From Dipteris shenzhenensis (lineage: Eukaryota > Polypodiophyta > Polypodiopsida > Gleicheniales): a stretch of DNA of 64,000 bases. The notes under the pieces are model-generated. The model saw nothing but the letters and a program-made list of their open reading frames with translations, searched no databases and was not told where the DNA came from. The number at the start of each line of letters is the position of its first letter. The stretch's first letter is position 1. Location: assembly GCA_047967505.1 (NCBI GenBank), contig CM106538.1. One strand, 5' to 3'. Shown in pieces: positions 32,706-43,027 of this stretch. The position numbers were made by a program, and so were the translations under genes.

Positions 32706-35700
32706 ATGGATCTTGAGGCTACAGCATTTGTCAATGGTATGTCACTGAAATACAATGGAAGAATTTATGCCCCAAAGGACTTCACAAACTGGACAGTTGT
32801 TGACACAACAAAGAAAGCATGGTTCTTGGTCTTAAGTAAAGGAAATCTCATTCTAGTGATGACAAAGAGAGAGTTGGAGAAAGATGAGTGCGCATCAAAT
32901 GTATCTTTCTCCAAGAGCAATTTGATTCAAGGGGGCACCTTAGTAGGAATAAAAATTGAAAAAGACAGCACTACAATGATGATTTACACAAAGTCAAGAA
33001 TGAGCAACAGATCGTTTCTTCTTTCTAAGAAAGATGCAATGCACTTTGTGATGCCGCCGCCAAAAGCACCTAGATTTCCTGAATTGGTTCCTGCATTGGA
33101 GATCCTTCAACATGTGTGGGAGGAATTTCCCATTGAGGAAGCAAGAAAAATGCAGTCAAAGATTATCCTTGAATACTTTCAGGGTGTCATCCAACAAGGT
33201 TCAACTTCATTGGAGGGACCTAAGGTGCAAGAATCCACACATGAGAAAGGAAGTGATGAGACACGCCATGTAGATTTGGTTCATGGTAATACAAATGAGA
33301 GAGGAAGTGGAGTGGATGAGACAGAACACATTGTAGCAATGGATGAGGGTCTTGTACACGTGGATGCTTACAAGGGATCTACATCTGAGACAGGAATTGA
33401 ATTGGTGGAGACCGGACATGCACATGCATCTCAGACAGAAATTGAATTGAGTGAGACACGACATGCATCAGATAAGACAGGACATGCACACACATCTCTT
33501 GTTCATGGTATTACTCACTTAGATGGTGTAACTCATGAAGTTGATGGAATAACAGAACAAGTGAAGCCCTTAAGTATACCTGAAGTTGAGGCAATAGAAG
33601 AAGAAGTAGGGCGATCTAAAGCAGTTCACATTGAGCCCCTAAAAAATAAACCTCGACGTCAAATGCAAAAGGCAAGTACTTCACGAGCTACAGTTCCAAG
33701 TCCTATAACTGGAAAAAGAGGTCGTTCATATACAAAGAAAGGGCAAAGAAGAGAAGAGGAAGAACATGAAGAGGATGCGGAGGGTCTTGAAATGGAGTCA
33801 GATCTAGAAGCAGAAATGTTATCAATGAAGAACCTAAATCTTCGCTTGAATGAGGCTGTGACAGATGAGGATCCAGGATATATATGGGGCCAGAAGACTC
33901 AAGTTATACATGCTTCATCAGTGGTCAAAGCAAGTGTCTTCACCAACAGCAGGACCTTAGATACAGCCTATGCTGAAAAGATTTTTCAGGCTTTGATTGA
34001 TGGAAAAAAACCAGTTGTTTCTAATTTGGTACTCCGTCCAAGAACATTTTGGCCAGTCATGGGAGATTATAGTCAATCCATCAATTTCTCTCAGCCTATA
34101 GATTTTGAGATGCAATTCACTAAGTTCCTCGGAAAACAAGTTCCCTCACTTCAAGAAGGACAGAGTTCAGTGAATGATCCAGAACGACATATAAGGGATG
34201 CCAAGAGAAATTTCTTAGCTCATTGTACATTTGAGGCAATAGATGGTCAGCACTATGCCTATGCTTGTAATGAGCGCTCTAGAGATGCATACAAGAAAGG
34301 AGAAATTACTTATCAAACTTTCGCGAGTGTGCCTCAATTTCACTACTATTCTGCATGCATCTGTATCTTCAAGAACGAGAAGAAATATTTGATTGAGTCG
34401 GAAAGACTTAATCATGACATTTATGCACTACGAAAAATCACCTCCACTTCAGAGATGTTGCTCAAAGCTAGGACCATATGGAAAACTTTTAATTCTCCTT
34501 TGACCACTCTCAAAAGAACTGCAACTAAAGTGGAAGCGGATAATCTTGTTGACTTCTACACATGCTTGAGTGCCATTGTACCAAGGGGAAAGCAGGAAAG
34601 AGCTGAGGTGATTACAAGCTTCAAGACAGTAAGGGATAGGTATCAAGACTACACAAGCATACTTTTCCGTAGTGATGAAGTTTTTCATCAGATCAAAGAC
34701 GTGTGTCTTGCATGTGAGAAAGGAGATGTTACATATGAGGCTCCATCATTGATTAAAGAGAAGGCAAAGAAGATTGAGAAAAAAGAGATGACAGCTCGGA
34801 TGTGGAGGCCTTTAAGAAACCTACCAGATAAATACGCAAGTCTTGCTGCAGAGAAATTAATGTCAAAAGAATGGTTTTTTGGCAAAAAGGATAAAGATCA
34901 TTGCATGGAAGATAACATCATCCAACAGGTGAAGCGTGATGCAGTAAAGAGTGCAATTGAATATTTATTGGGAGAAAAAAATATTCCAATCAGCCAATGT
35001 AAAATTGATCATAACATTGTGAGGCAGATGGCATCAGCTTTACCGTCAGCTAAACAGAAGGCTTGGGCGCATAAATGGGTGAAGGTAGAAGATGATGGAT
35101 CTGAAATTACTCCCTCTATGAGAAATGACATTCCGGAAAATGTGTATGCATATGCACAAAAAGTCATCAATAACCACACTCTCAGAAAAGAAAAGACTTT
35201 GAACAAGGGCTTTTATTTCATACATGAAATCATTTCAGAGTCTGGAAAGAGTGTTGAGTGCAAGGGAGTTTCATTGAGTGATTTTTTGTCCGACGACACT
35301 GCTTGGGAGAGACCTCAGCTTTTCTTTGTCTATGAAATATCAGCGGATGACATCCGTCCACTCCTTGACAGAATATTACATACCACCATTGGTAGAGTGG
35401 GACAATGTAATATAGTCATATTTGCTGATAAAGATGACAAGGAACAAATGTCTGCTACCCTAGAAAAACAATATGGCAATGAGCTCAAGATTTACAATGG
35501 GATATACTCAAGAAAAAGGGACAAGAGAGAATGCGGTCTCAAGATACAGAGTCTGGAAACCTTTTTCTTGTGCATGAAGAGCCCTTATAATGATCACTCC
35601 TTACAAAACAATATAAGAGGGAATGCAAAGAGATTGCAACTACTGCTGGAAGAGCATGAAGCTCCAAGTCCCCTCCATCGCAATGCAAATCACTATGAAA

Positions 35701-38465
35701 GGCCAGCAAAAAGTGCTGATCTTTTAATTAGTATGATGGAATTTTTGCTACCGCCTGGATGGGAAGTCACATTGTGCCGAATGGGACATCTGTTCGAAGC
35801 TCTTATCAGAAAAGGACACAATGTAAATATTATTGAGAGCCCTGCTTGCTTGGAATACCTTGATACCGTGGCTTCTCTCACAATAAAGTTTGATAAGAAA
35901 GGTCCGATCTCACATGAAGAGGATGACATAGAGCAGATCATGTACGATGAGAGCAAGAAAGATGATGAAAATGATCAAAGCTCTGGATATAATAGTGAGG
36001 ATACCAGCAATAGCAAGGAAGCAGAGGAAGATGGATATGACACTGACCTTGCCTCTGAAGGTTACATAAAAAGACCACGAAGATATGTAGAGGTATGAAG
36101 ACTTATGTTTAATTTTCTTTATTCATTTAAAGGTCTTTTTAAATTTATAATTAATTTAAAATTTTGAATCTCATAATTATTTTATCCTTTTATAGGAGAA
36201 GGGAGAGGAGGAGGATGAGGAGGACATAGTTGGAGCAGAGAATCATGAAAGCTCATCTCAAGAAAGCAAAGCTGCTCTGGCTATCCATCGGATGACTCTA
36301 GAAAATAATCATACATTGCAGCAAATGGAGAAGTCATTTCAAGTTAGGTTTCAAGTTCGAGAACAACCTCTTACTTTTATATTCGATGAAGAGGATATTT
36401 CAATCCTCATAAACTTCAAGAAAGAGGTCAATGACAAGGTTATAATAGCCATCCTCAGGTTTGACACAAACTTTTTACTGACTTTATGCTTTTGTATTTC
36501 CATTGGATCAAATGAACTAATATTCTTTTCTTTTTATTGCAGTATGGTTTTACAACAGCTTCCGCTATATATACAAAGATGTGCATATATGGTCGATCCT
36601 CTTGTTTCTAGTGTACTTAGCAATAAGGAGAAGACCATAGATGACATTTTTAAGTGGTTGCAACCTATTGATTTGACTGCGGCGCGAGTTATCTTTACCG
36701 CATATCACGAAGAGTGAGTATCAATCCCTACCTAGCTTATCTCTTACATTGTGGAGGATTATATCGAATAATAATTATTCTTAATTGATAATGCAGCTTG
36801 CATTGGAGCTTGGTAATTGTGGACATCTTAGCCAAGCAATGCTTCTTTGTCAATTCAATAGCATCTATCCATGGCAGTGTGTCAGAGTAAGTATAACCTA
36901 CTTGTGTCATAATTATGTCAATGAGATGCATCCTATGCAATACACACATTCATTTATGTTTTCTATTTTGATGTGTAGATCTGCTCGAAAGTTGGTAAGT
37001 GCTATAGATGCACTTATGCAAATGGAGGGTGACTTGGAAGATCAAATAGAGTATGTAACATGCCCTGCAGCGAAGCAGAATGATGACCACAGTTGTGGGT
37101 GGAGAGTTGGATATAACTGCTTCTTGCTCCTTGCTCAAATTTTTGATTTGAGAGGCGGTGAAACCTCATTGTCCACATATACAGACTTGCATCTGCAGGC
37201 ATTTATGTCATCTATCATTAAGACATTTATTGATAACGTGGTGGAGCATCCAGAGGAAACATTGGTTGCTACGCCCATAAGTTGTCCTGATGTAACCGCT
37301 GTATTGGACGAAATGGGGAGCTCTTCTGAGGTTAAGGTCATCATTAGCAAGCAACCTCGTGTTTTGACTTTTGGTAGCGAGGAAGTTACAATCCTCTCCG
37401 ACCCTTTGAAAGAGGCTAATGACAAAGTCATGATGGCCATCCTCAGGTTTGATATGAACATCTCTTGACTTGATACTTCAATCATTTGATTCAATCTGCT
37501 TCTAACATTTGTTTATTTATTGCTGCAGTACGGTTATATCTCATTTTCCTAGATCAGTACAGAATCGCGTCTGTATGCTCGATTCTCTTCTTTCAGCTGT
37601 ACTTAGTGATACCAAGAAGACAGTAGATGATGTTTGTTCAATTCTACAACCTTTAGACTTGGATGGCATACTACTTGTCTTTATGCCATACTATGAGAAG
37701 TAAGTATGGTGTCAATCTTTCTTTTACTCTCTTATTTACAATATTGTGTCAATTAATACTTAATATTGTGATAAATCTTATCGCTCTTTATTGGTGATGT
37801 AGTTCACATTGGAGCCTTATAGTATGGGACCTTGATGACAACCATTGTTGGTTTGTCAACTCAATTACAGACTTTCACGGGGTGTTCAAGTAAGTGTTCT
37901 TTTATCATATCATTATGAACATGCATCAAGTTACTATTTACTACACAAATTTACTTTGTCATATGTCATGATGGACAGGTCTGCAAACAAGTTAGTTTCT
38001 GCGATTATGAAAATCAGGGAGCATCAAGACCAACCAAATTTCCAGACACGCCTCGCAGTGGACCAAAAGGACATGTTTAGTAGTGGGTGGAGAATTGCGT
38101 ACAACTTCATGTTGTATCTCAATGACATTTTTGAACATGTCTCCATAGAAGCATATACCAAGCTCGAGCTACAAGATTTTGTGGCTAAGACTGTTCACTA
38201 TCTAACTGCTATCATTGGGAAACAACATGATGGACTCAATGAAGAACCACTTGAATTAGAGACTCAATGCATTCTTCCTACACAAGAAGTGGAGACTCAA
38301 TGTGCATCTACAACATCACATCTTGTAAAGGAGGAAGAGATTAAGTCTATCCCGATTGCACCAGAAGTAGAATCTCAATGTACACCATCCACACAAGTAG
38401 AGACTCAATGTACTCTTAGAGAATCACAGCCTCAAGAGAACTCATCAGACTCTATTCAGTTGTAA
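32706..38465 (+). CDS. Large gene with two tandem Ulp1/C48-like cysteine-protease domains
   Basis: Proposed exons are 32706-36092, 36196-36458, 36543-36713, 36797-36886, 36979-37446, 37529-37699, 37803-37889 and 37979-38465. All junctions are GT-AG and phase-consistent, giving 1707 codons. ATG 32706 lies directly after an acceptor (gaatacag|g), so a 5' non-coding exon is likely. Residues 1-160 form a folded N-domain of unknown type; 160-310 are Thr/His/Glu-rich repeats; 320-370 are basic with GKRGRSYTKKGQRR, a likely nuclear signal. 380-1050 is a large region of unknown function ending in a part (about 990-1045) that faintly resembles an adenine-methyltransferase fold. Acidic linkers follow. 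Protease unit 1 has DLHWSLVIVD (His 1276), FFVNSI (Asn 1293 where Asp is usual) and QNDDHSCGW (Cys 1343). Unit 2 has NSHWSLIVWD (His 1519), WFVNSI (Asn 1536) and DMFSSGW, with Ser 1581 replacing Cys. The tail has four ETQC/ESQC repeats. Ulp1-type enzymes remove SUMO or related modifiers; C48 proteases are also common accessory genes of plant transposons. Confidence 0.8.
36093..36195 (+). other. Intron 1 of the Ulp1-like gene (within coding region)
   Basis: The donor GAG|GTATGA follows the long first coding exon, whose frame would otherwise end two codons later at a TGA. The acceptor is tttatag|GAG. Splicing restores an open acidic frame (EKGEEEDEEDIVG). 103 bp. Confidence 0.75.
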
Positions 38466-38549
38466 AACATGTAGAAAGAAACATGAGTCCTTGAAGATTT
38501 TTATCTTGTTTGTATCGATTAATGATAGTGTTTTTAAAACTTATGTTAA

Positions 38550-38750
38550 ATGTTGCAATACATTAGGATATTTTATGATATTTTTTCATTACAATACATT
38601 AGGTTTTACTTTTTTGAAAGTCTAATTTATTATGTACAATACATTAGGTTTTACTTTTTTGAAAGTCTAATTCATTCTTATGTTCCATCACTTTATTTTA
38701 TAGATTTCAATGTACTCAAAATCTATCATTTATTATGTACAGCAAGTATC
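38550..38750 (+). repeat. About 55-bp tandem repeat downstream of the Ulp1-like gene
   Basis: acaatacattaggttttact followed by tttttgaaagtctaattta occurs twice, with a third partial copy before it. Non-coding. Confidence 0.8.
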
Positions 38751-39175
38751 TCATGATGAGATTCTATTAATTATATCATTCTTGTGTTCCATCATTTTAC
38801 TTTATAGATTTCAATGTACTATCACTATCTTATATGTCTCAAATGACTCCCATTATGGTCTTGCATCCCATCATTTTATTTTATAATGTCTCGCATTACA
38901 ATCTTGCATCTAGTCATCTCGCATTACGGTCTTGCATCTGTAGTTCTATAAATTCCCTAGTAGTCGTTCATCTTCTATATCTCACCCGCAGCAGACACTT
39001 CTTGCACTTTGCTCTTCATGATGAGATTCTATTAATTATATCATTCCTGTGTTCCATCATTTTACTTTATAGATTTCAATGTACTATCACTATCTTATAT
39101 GTCTCAAATGTCTCCCATTACGGTCTTGCATCCCATCATTTTATTTTATAATGTCTCGCATTACGATCTTCCCTA
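38751..39175 (+). repeat. Tandem duplication with 265-bp offset
   Basis: tcatgatgagattctattaa starts at 38751 and at 39016. The following 150 bp (cattttactttatagatttc, then gtcttgcatcccatcatttt) match with few changes. Confidence 0.9.
38946..38953 (+). promoter_or_regulatory. Candidate TATA box of the small downstream gene
   Basis: CTATAAAT in gtagttctataaattccctag is followed by a leader (agtagtcgttcatcttctat, ctcacccgcagcag). The leader itself is repeated several times in the next 700 bp, but the TATA box is present once in this form. Confidence 0.35.
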
Positions 39176-39765
39176 GTAGTCGTTCATCTTCTATATCTCA
39201 CCCGCTCCTCTCCTCAAGCTTGCTCCTTCCTCTCCTCAAGCTTGCTCCTTCCATCTTGCCCGCTAGTAGTCGTTCATCTTCTATATCTCACCCGCAGCAG
39301 ACACTTCTTCCACTTTGCTCTTCTTACCTTACTCCTCTCCTCAAGCTTGCTCCTTCCTCTCCTCAAGCTTGCTCCTTCCATCTTGCCCGCAGCCTTGCCT
39401 CCTCTTCTCAAGCATACTCCTTTCATCTTGCCTTATCTCCTCTAGTTACCTTCCTCACTCTCGTTACCTTCCTCACCTCGTTCGTCTTCTATATCTTTCC
39501 TCACTCTCTTCCTCACTCTCGTTACCTTCCTCACCTCGTTAGTCTTTTATATCTTTCCTCACTCTCGTTACCTTCCTCACCTCGTTCATCTTCTATATCT
39601 CACCCGCAGCAAAAACTTCTTCCACTTTACTCTTCTTACCTTACTCCTCTCCACACTTCTTCCACTTTACTCTTCTTACCTTACTCCTCTCCTCAAGCTT
39701 GCTCCTTCCATCTTGCCCGCAGCCTTACCTCCTCTTCTCAAGCATACTCCTTTCATCTTGCAGCC
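39165..39765 (+). repeat. CT-rich leader-like repeats
   Basis: Units built from ctcctctcctcaagcttgctccttcc, atcttgcccgcag, cactctcgttaccttcctcacctcgttc and cgttcatcttctatatctcacccgcagcaga recur in varied order between the TATA box and the ATG of the next gene. They are open in frame with it but are probably untranslated leader or intron; several end in ccgcag or ttgcag, which look like splice acceptors. Confidence 0.8.
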
Positions 39766-39768
39766 ATT

Positions 39769-40203
39769 ATGGATCTTTTTAAGGTAATCGATTCTGTCGA
39801 GCAAGCCATTAGCAGCCTCAAAGAATGGATTGCCGAGAACCAAGGAAAGAGAGAGGAGAGAAAGCAAAATCCAGCTCCATTAACCCAGTACGAGAAGGAT
39901 GACTTTGCTTGTCAGAAGGGCCTAGAGAAGGAAGAGGAAAGAAAAATAAGTATGGCTACTACTGAAATAGATAAATTGCAGTCATATAGGAGAGAGTTGA
40001 TAGACTTTCAAAGTGAGATATCTTCGCGTGTGGCTCGTTATGGAAGATTTTCCCCCGAGGAAGCGCAAGCCATTCGGAATAAACAAAGTGTTATGCAAGA
40101 GAAAATTCATCAATCCTTACTTCTCTTCTATAATTTTAACTACATCGATGAGGATGAGATGAGCTCAGCTCTTGAATGGGTTGAATTTAGGCTAAGGACT
40201 TGA
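39769..40203 (+). CDS. Small hypothetical protein, coiled-coil-like
   Basis: 144 codons from ATG 39769, which follows an acceptor-like tttcatcttgcag. The protein (MDLFKVIDSVEQAISSLKEW..., ending SALEWVEFRLRT) is charged and mostly helical, with heptad-like stretches (EKEEERKISMATTEIDKLQS and YRRELIDFQSEISSRV). It has no Cys pairs, no membrane segment and no stops. An upstream in-frame extension to 39079 exists but is made of leader repeats, so I prefer the downstream start. It lies in the same orientation 1.3 kb after the Ulp1-like gene and could be a third gene of the same unit. Family not recognised. Confidence 0.5.
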   Translation: MDLFKVIDSVEQAISSLKEWIAENQGKREERKQNPAPLTQYEKDDFACQKGLEKEEERKISMATTEIDKLQSYRRELIDFQSEISSRVARYGRFSPEEAQAIRNKQSVMQEKIHQSLLLFYNFNYIDEDEMSSALEWVEFRLRT

Positions 40204-40248
40204 AAATAGAAAATTCATCAAATTGAATGGCTGTAGTCTTGAAAATAA

Positions 40249-40330
40249 ATTTGCCTTCCACTGAGAGTCTTATTGTAACTTTTGGTGTAATTTGCCTTCC
40301 AATGAGAGTCTTATTGTAACTTTTGGTGTT
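40249..40330 (+). repeat. 41-bp tandem duplication
   Basis: atttgccttcca(c/a)tgagagtc followed by ttattgtaacttttggtgt occurs twice, at 40249 and 40290, directly after the small gene (3' untranslated region). Confidence 0.9.
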
Positions 40331-40744
40331 TTTAAACACCTAAATTATAAATATTGTGAGAGTTTGCTACTTCCACTTGTAACTTTTGAAAGTGTTTCCT
40401 AAACACTATTATAAATATAAAGTGAGTTTACAATTAATGGACCACTCTTTTTTGTGTAACTTATCTCAGGCTTAACTTTTGAAGGTGTTTATTAACACCA
40501 TTAAATATTAAGAGAGTTTACAACAACCTAATCTTATTTTTTCATGTAACTTATCTAGATTGCGTTAAATTTTATAATTTTAGTTTCATGTCCTTAAAAA
40601 ATATATAAAAAAATGCTTGTTTTTATGTTTTTATATGTGCTTTGAAGATTGGGTTTTTCTTAAATTTTATCTGAAAACTAGTCCAAAAGTATATGTAAAA
40701 ATGAATTTGTACATTGACAAGTCCAAAATTAATGAAATAAGTGT
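40331..40744. other. Spacer, no gene seen
   Basis: A/T-rich. Short repeats of taacttttgaa.gtgttt..taaacac occur; no coding content. Confidence 0.5.
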
Positions 40745-41955
40745 TTAGTTTGGCATACATATTCATGCTCCCTCTATGATGTCCTGGGGCAGGCACCACT
40801 TGATATGTCCTCTATGCTTAGACCCACCACATGTCACTTGTTTACGAGACAAAAAATGTACGGGCTACATAACCAGAGATCATGAGATCATGAGATCATG
40901 AGGGACTGTGCACTGAGCAGTTTGCACATGGACAGGAGGTTTTGACCCCGGTTCTAGCACAGCTATCCAACCATGCCATATGCCATGGCTTCTGACCTGG
41001 AGCACTACCACCATAGTACCAATACACAAGGCAAGTGATCCCATGGACACTAGGAACTACCGCACTCTTATGATTTACCACACTTTGGCTAAGATATATG
41101 GGTCAATAATAGAGAGGGAGACCAGCAGCCACACAAAGGGTCACGAGCAATAGGCTCTTGGGTAGCAGGCAAGTTTTTCGAGACAACACTCCACATTGGA
41201 CCATATCTTCACCTTGAGGGCTATCATTGAGGAGGCAAAGTTGAGGCACCAAAAAGTCTACACTTGCTTTGTAGACTTTCATAAGGCATTTGATATGTCC
41301 TATGTTCCAGCCTGATCAAGAGGTTACAAGAGTTGCACCTCCTACATGATCTGGGGGTTATGAGTTTATATGAGTCCATCAAAGGGAGAGTACATGCCCC
41401 AGAAGGTCTATCAAATTGGGTTGAGAGCACTATCGGAGTGAAGCAAGGCTACCCCCTCTCACCAACACTCTTTGGGATTTATATTTGATGAGATCACATC
41501 CTTTAAAGATTGCCTAGGTGGAGAGAGTTCACTTTTGGTTGACCTGATGGTATAGATACTGTTATACATAGATGACATAATTATCCTCAGCAAAGGGATT
41601 ACAAAAACATCTACAGGCCCTAGAGGTGTTTTGCAAAGAGAGAGACTTGATAGTTAACCTTGGAAAAACTAAGATTATGATCTTCAACACCTCACGGGTA
41701 GTCATAGCTTCACGTATCAAGATGAGATAGTGGAGATAGTGTAGTCTTGCACATATTTGGGGGTAGTGTTCAATAGACCAAGTTTCACAATGCAGATACA
41801 GTAGACTCACACCAAATTTCATGATGATTCATGATGCAAGTATAATAGACATGAGGACGGGATGTCTTGGCTCAACGACTAAAGAGGCAGTGCTTCCAGG
41901 CACACTTCTAGGACCCTTCGACGAGGGGTTGGCTTTTTGACACACTGGTGATCTC
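40745..41955 (+). pseudogene. LINE reverse-transcriptase relic, copy 3
   Basis: Homologous to LINE copy 1 from its first 200 bp (ctccctctatgatg..., tgtcctctatgc) onward. Readable pieces include SNHAICHG, a QKVYTCFVDF-type remnant, GVKQGYPLSPTL at about 41435-41475, and LLYIDDIIILSKG at about 41560-41600. Here the RT active site is YIDD rather than the YAVD of copy 1, so both Asp are kept. NLGKTKIMIFNTS follows. Stops and frameshifts throughout; the 5' and 3' ends are missing. Confidence 0.7.
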
Positions 41956-42924
41956 ATTGCTCAATCCATACCGTCAATCCATACCGGTTGCCTGTATCCA
42001 ATTCTATTTGCCATTGATGATGTTTAACAAGCATGACTATATGTCTGATATCATGGAGACTTTTGGTGGTACGGCTATCACCACAAAGCTCATAGGTTTC
42101 TTTTCGTGGATTGTCTCTACTTGCCTAAAAATCATGTGGGACTAAATATTCTCAATATTCACTCCAAGCATCCCTTAAGTGCATGCCTAGTTTATCATGA
42201 TGACTAACTTATGATGGTCAACATCTATCATGTCCATGGCAGCTAACCAGCTAACCATCATCGATTTAGAGAGTTTCTATCCTAGTATGGAAATCAAACT
42301 ATAGTTGTCTTATCATTGACCACACATATTGCTCTAATGATGCCAGGGTGCTAACATAAAGTCAAATGTATCACTTCTTCACTGGCCTTCATCACCATCA
42401 AGCTCACTTTCTTGAGAAGTTCTTCTTCACTGCACATATCTTGTCAGATAATATAAAGATTCTCTTATTGTGCATTTCTCACTTCCATGTGATCCAACTC
42501 CCACACATTGCAGGTGTGAAAGTGAGGTCTTGCTGCTAACAATTAGGGTTGGTGTGGATCATATTTTGTCTTCTTTATTTTTTTAAAAAAAAATCAAGCA
42601 ACTTAATGCAACATAATCAATGTATTTTAAAAGTTTCTTGAAACTTTTGGTTATCAAATATAGGAAATATTGCTATACCACTGGTATCATTCCTTACATT
42701 TCAATCTCATGAGAATGCACTACAACTTCAATTGTTATCCCTTTAGACTCTGGTGAGATATCATGCTTTTTCAAGGTTATAAGGAGTATCGTGCCTCGCT
42801 CACTTTTGTTTTGGTGATTTTGGAACACTCATTGTCTTAACTAGTAAGAAGATCTTTTGCATTTCACTCCACAATGTCGTGTAATAGATATGGACCTTGT
42901 GAGAGGAACCTTCACTTGCTTATA

Positions 42925-42926
<2 letters not shown>
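41956..42926. other. Spacer, no gene seen
   Basis: No recognisable coding motif. It begins with a short duplication, tccataccg tcaatccataccg, at about 41963-41985. Confidence 0.5.
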
Positions 42927-42964
<38 letters not shown>

Positions 42965-42969
42965 ACTCA

Positions 42970-43026
<57 letters not shown>

Positions 43027-43027
43027 T
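42927..43027 (+). repeat. (CT)n microsatellite, imperfect
   Basis: About 100 bp of CT dinucleotide, interrupted by actcactcac and single T insertions. Confidence 0.95.

Noticed and set aside
36292-36717. One continuous exon across 36459-36542
   Set aside because: The frame does read through, but the tandem unit has the same AG|GTTTGA donor and a stop-containing intron at the same place, and the 171-bp exon lengths match only if this segment is spliced out. Retention as an isoform remains possible.
39079-39768. N-terminal extension of the small coiled-coil protein
   Set aside because: It consists of translated CT-rich leader repeats (Ser/Leu/Pro/His) with no conserved character; ATG 39769 follows an acceptor-like site.
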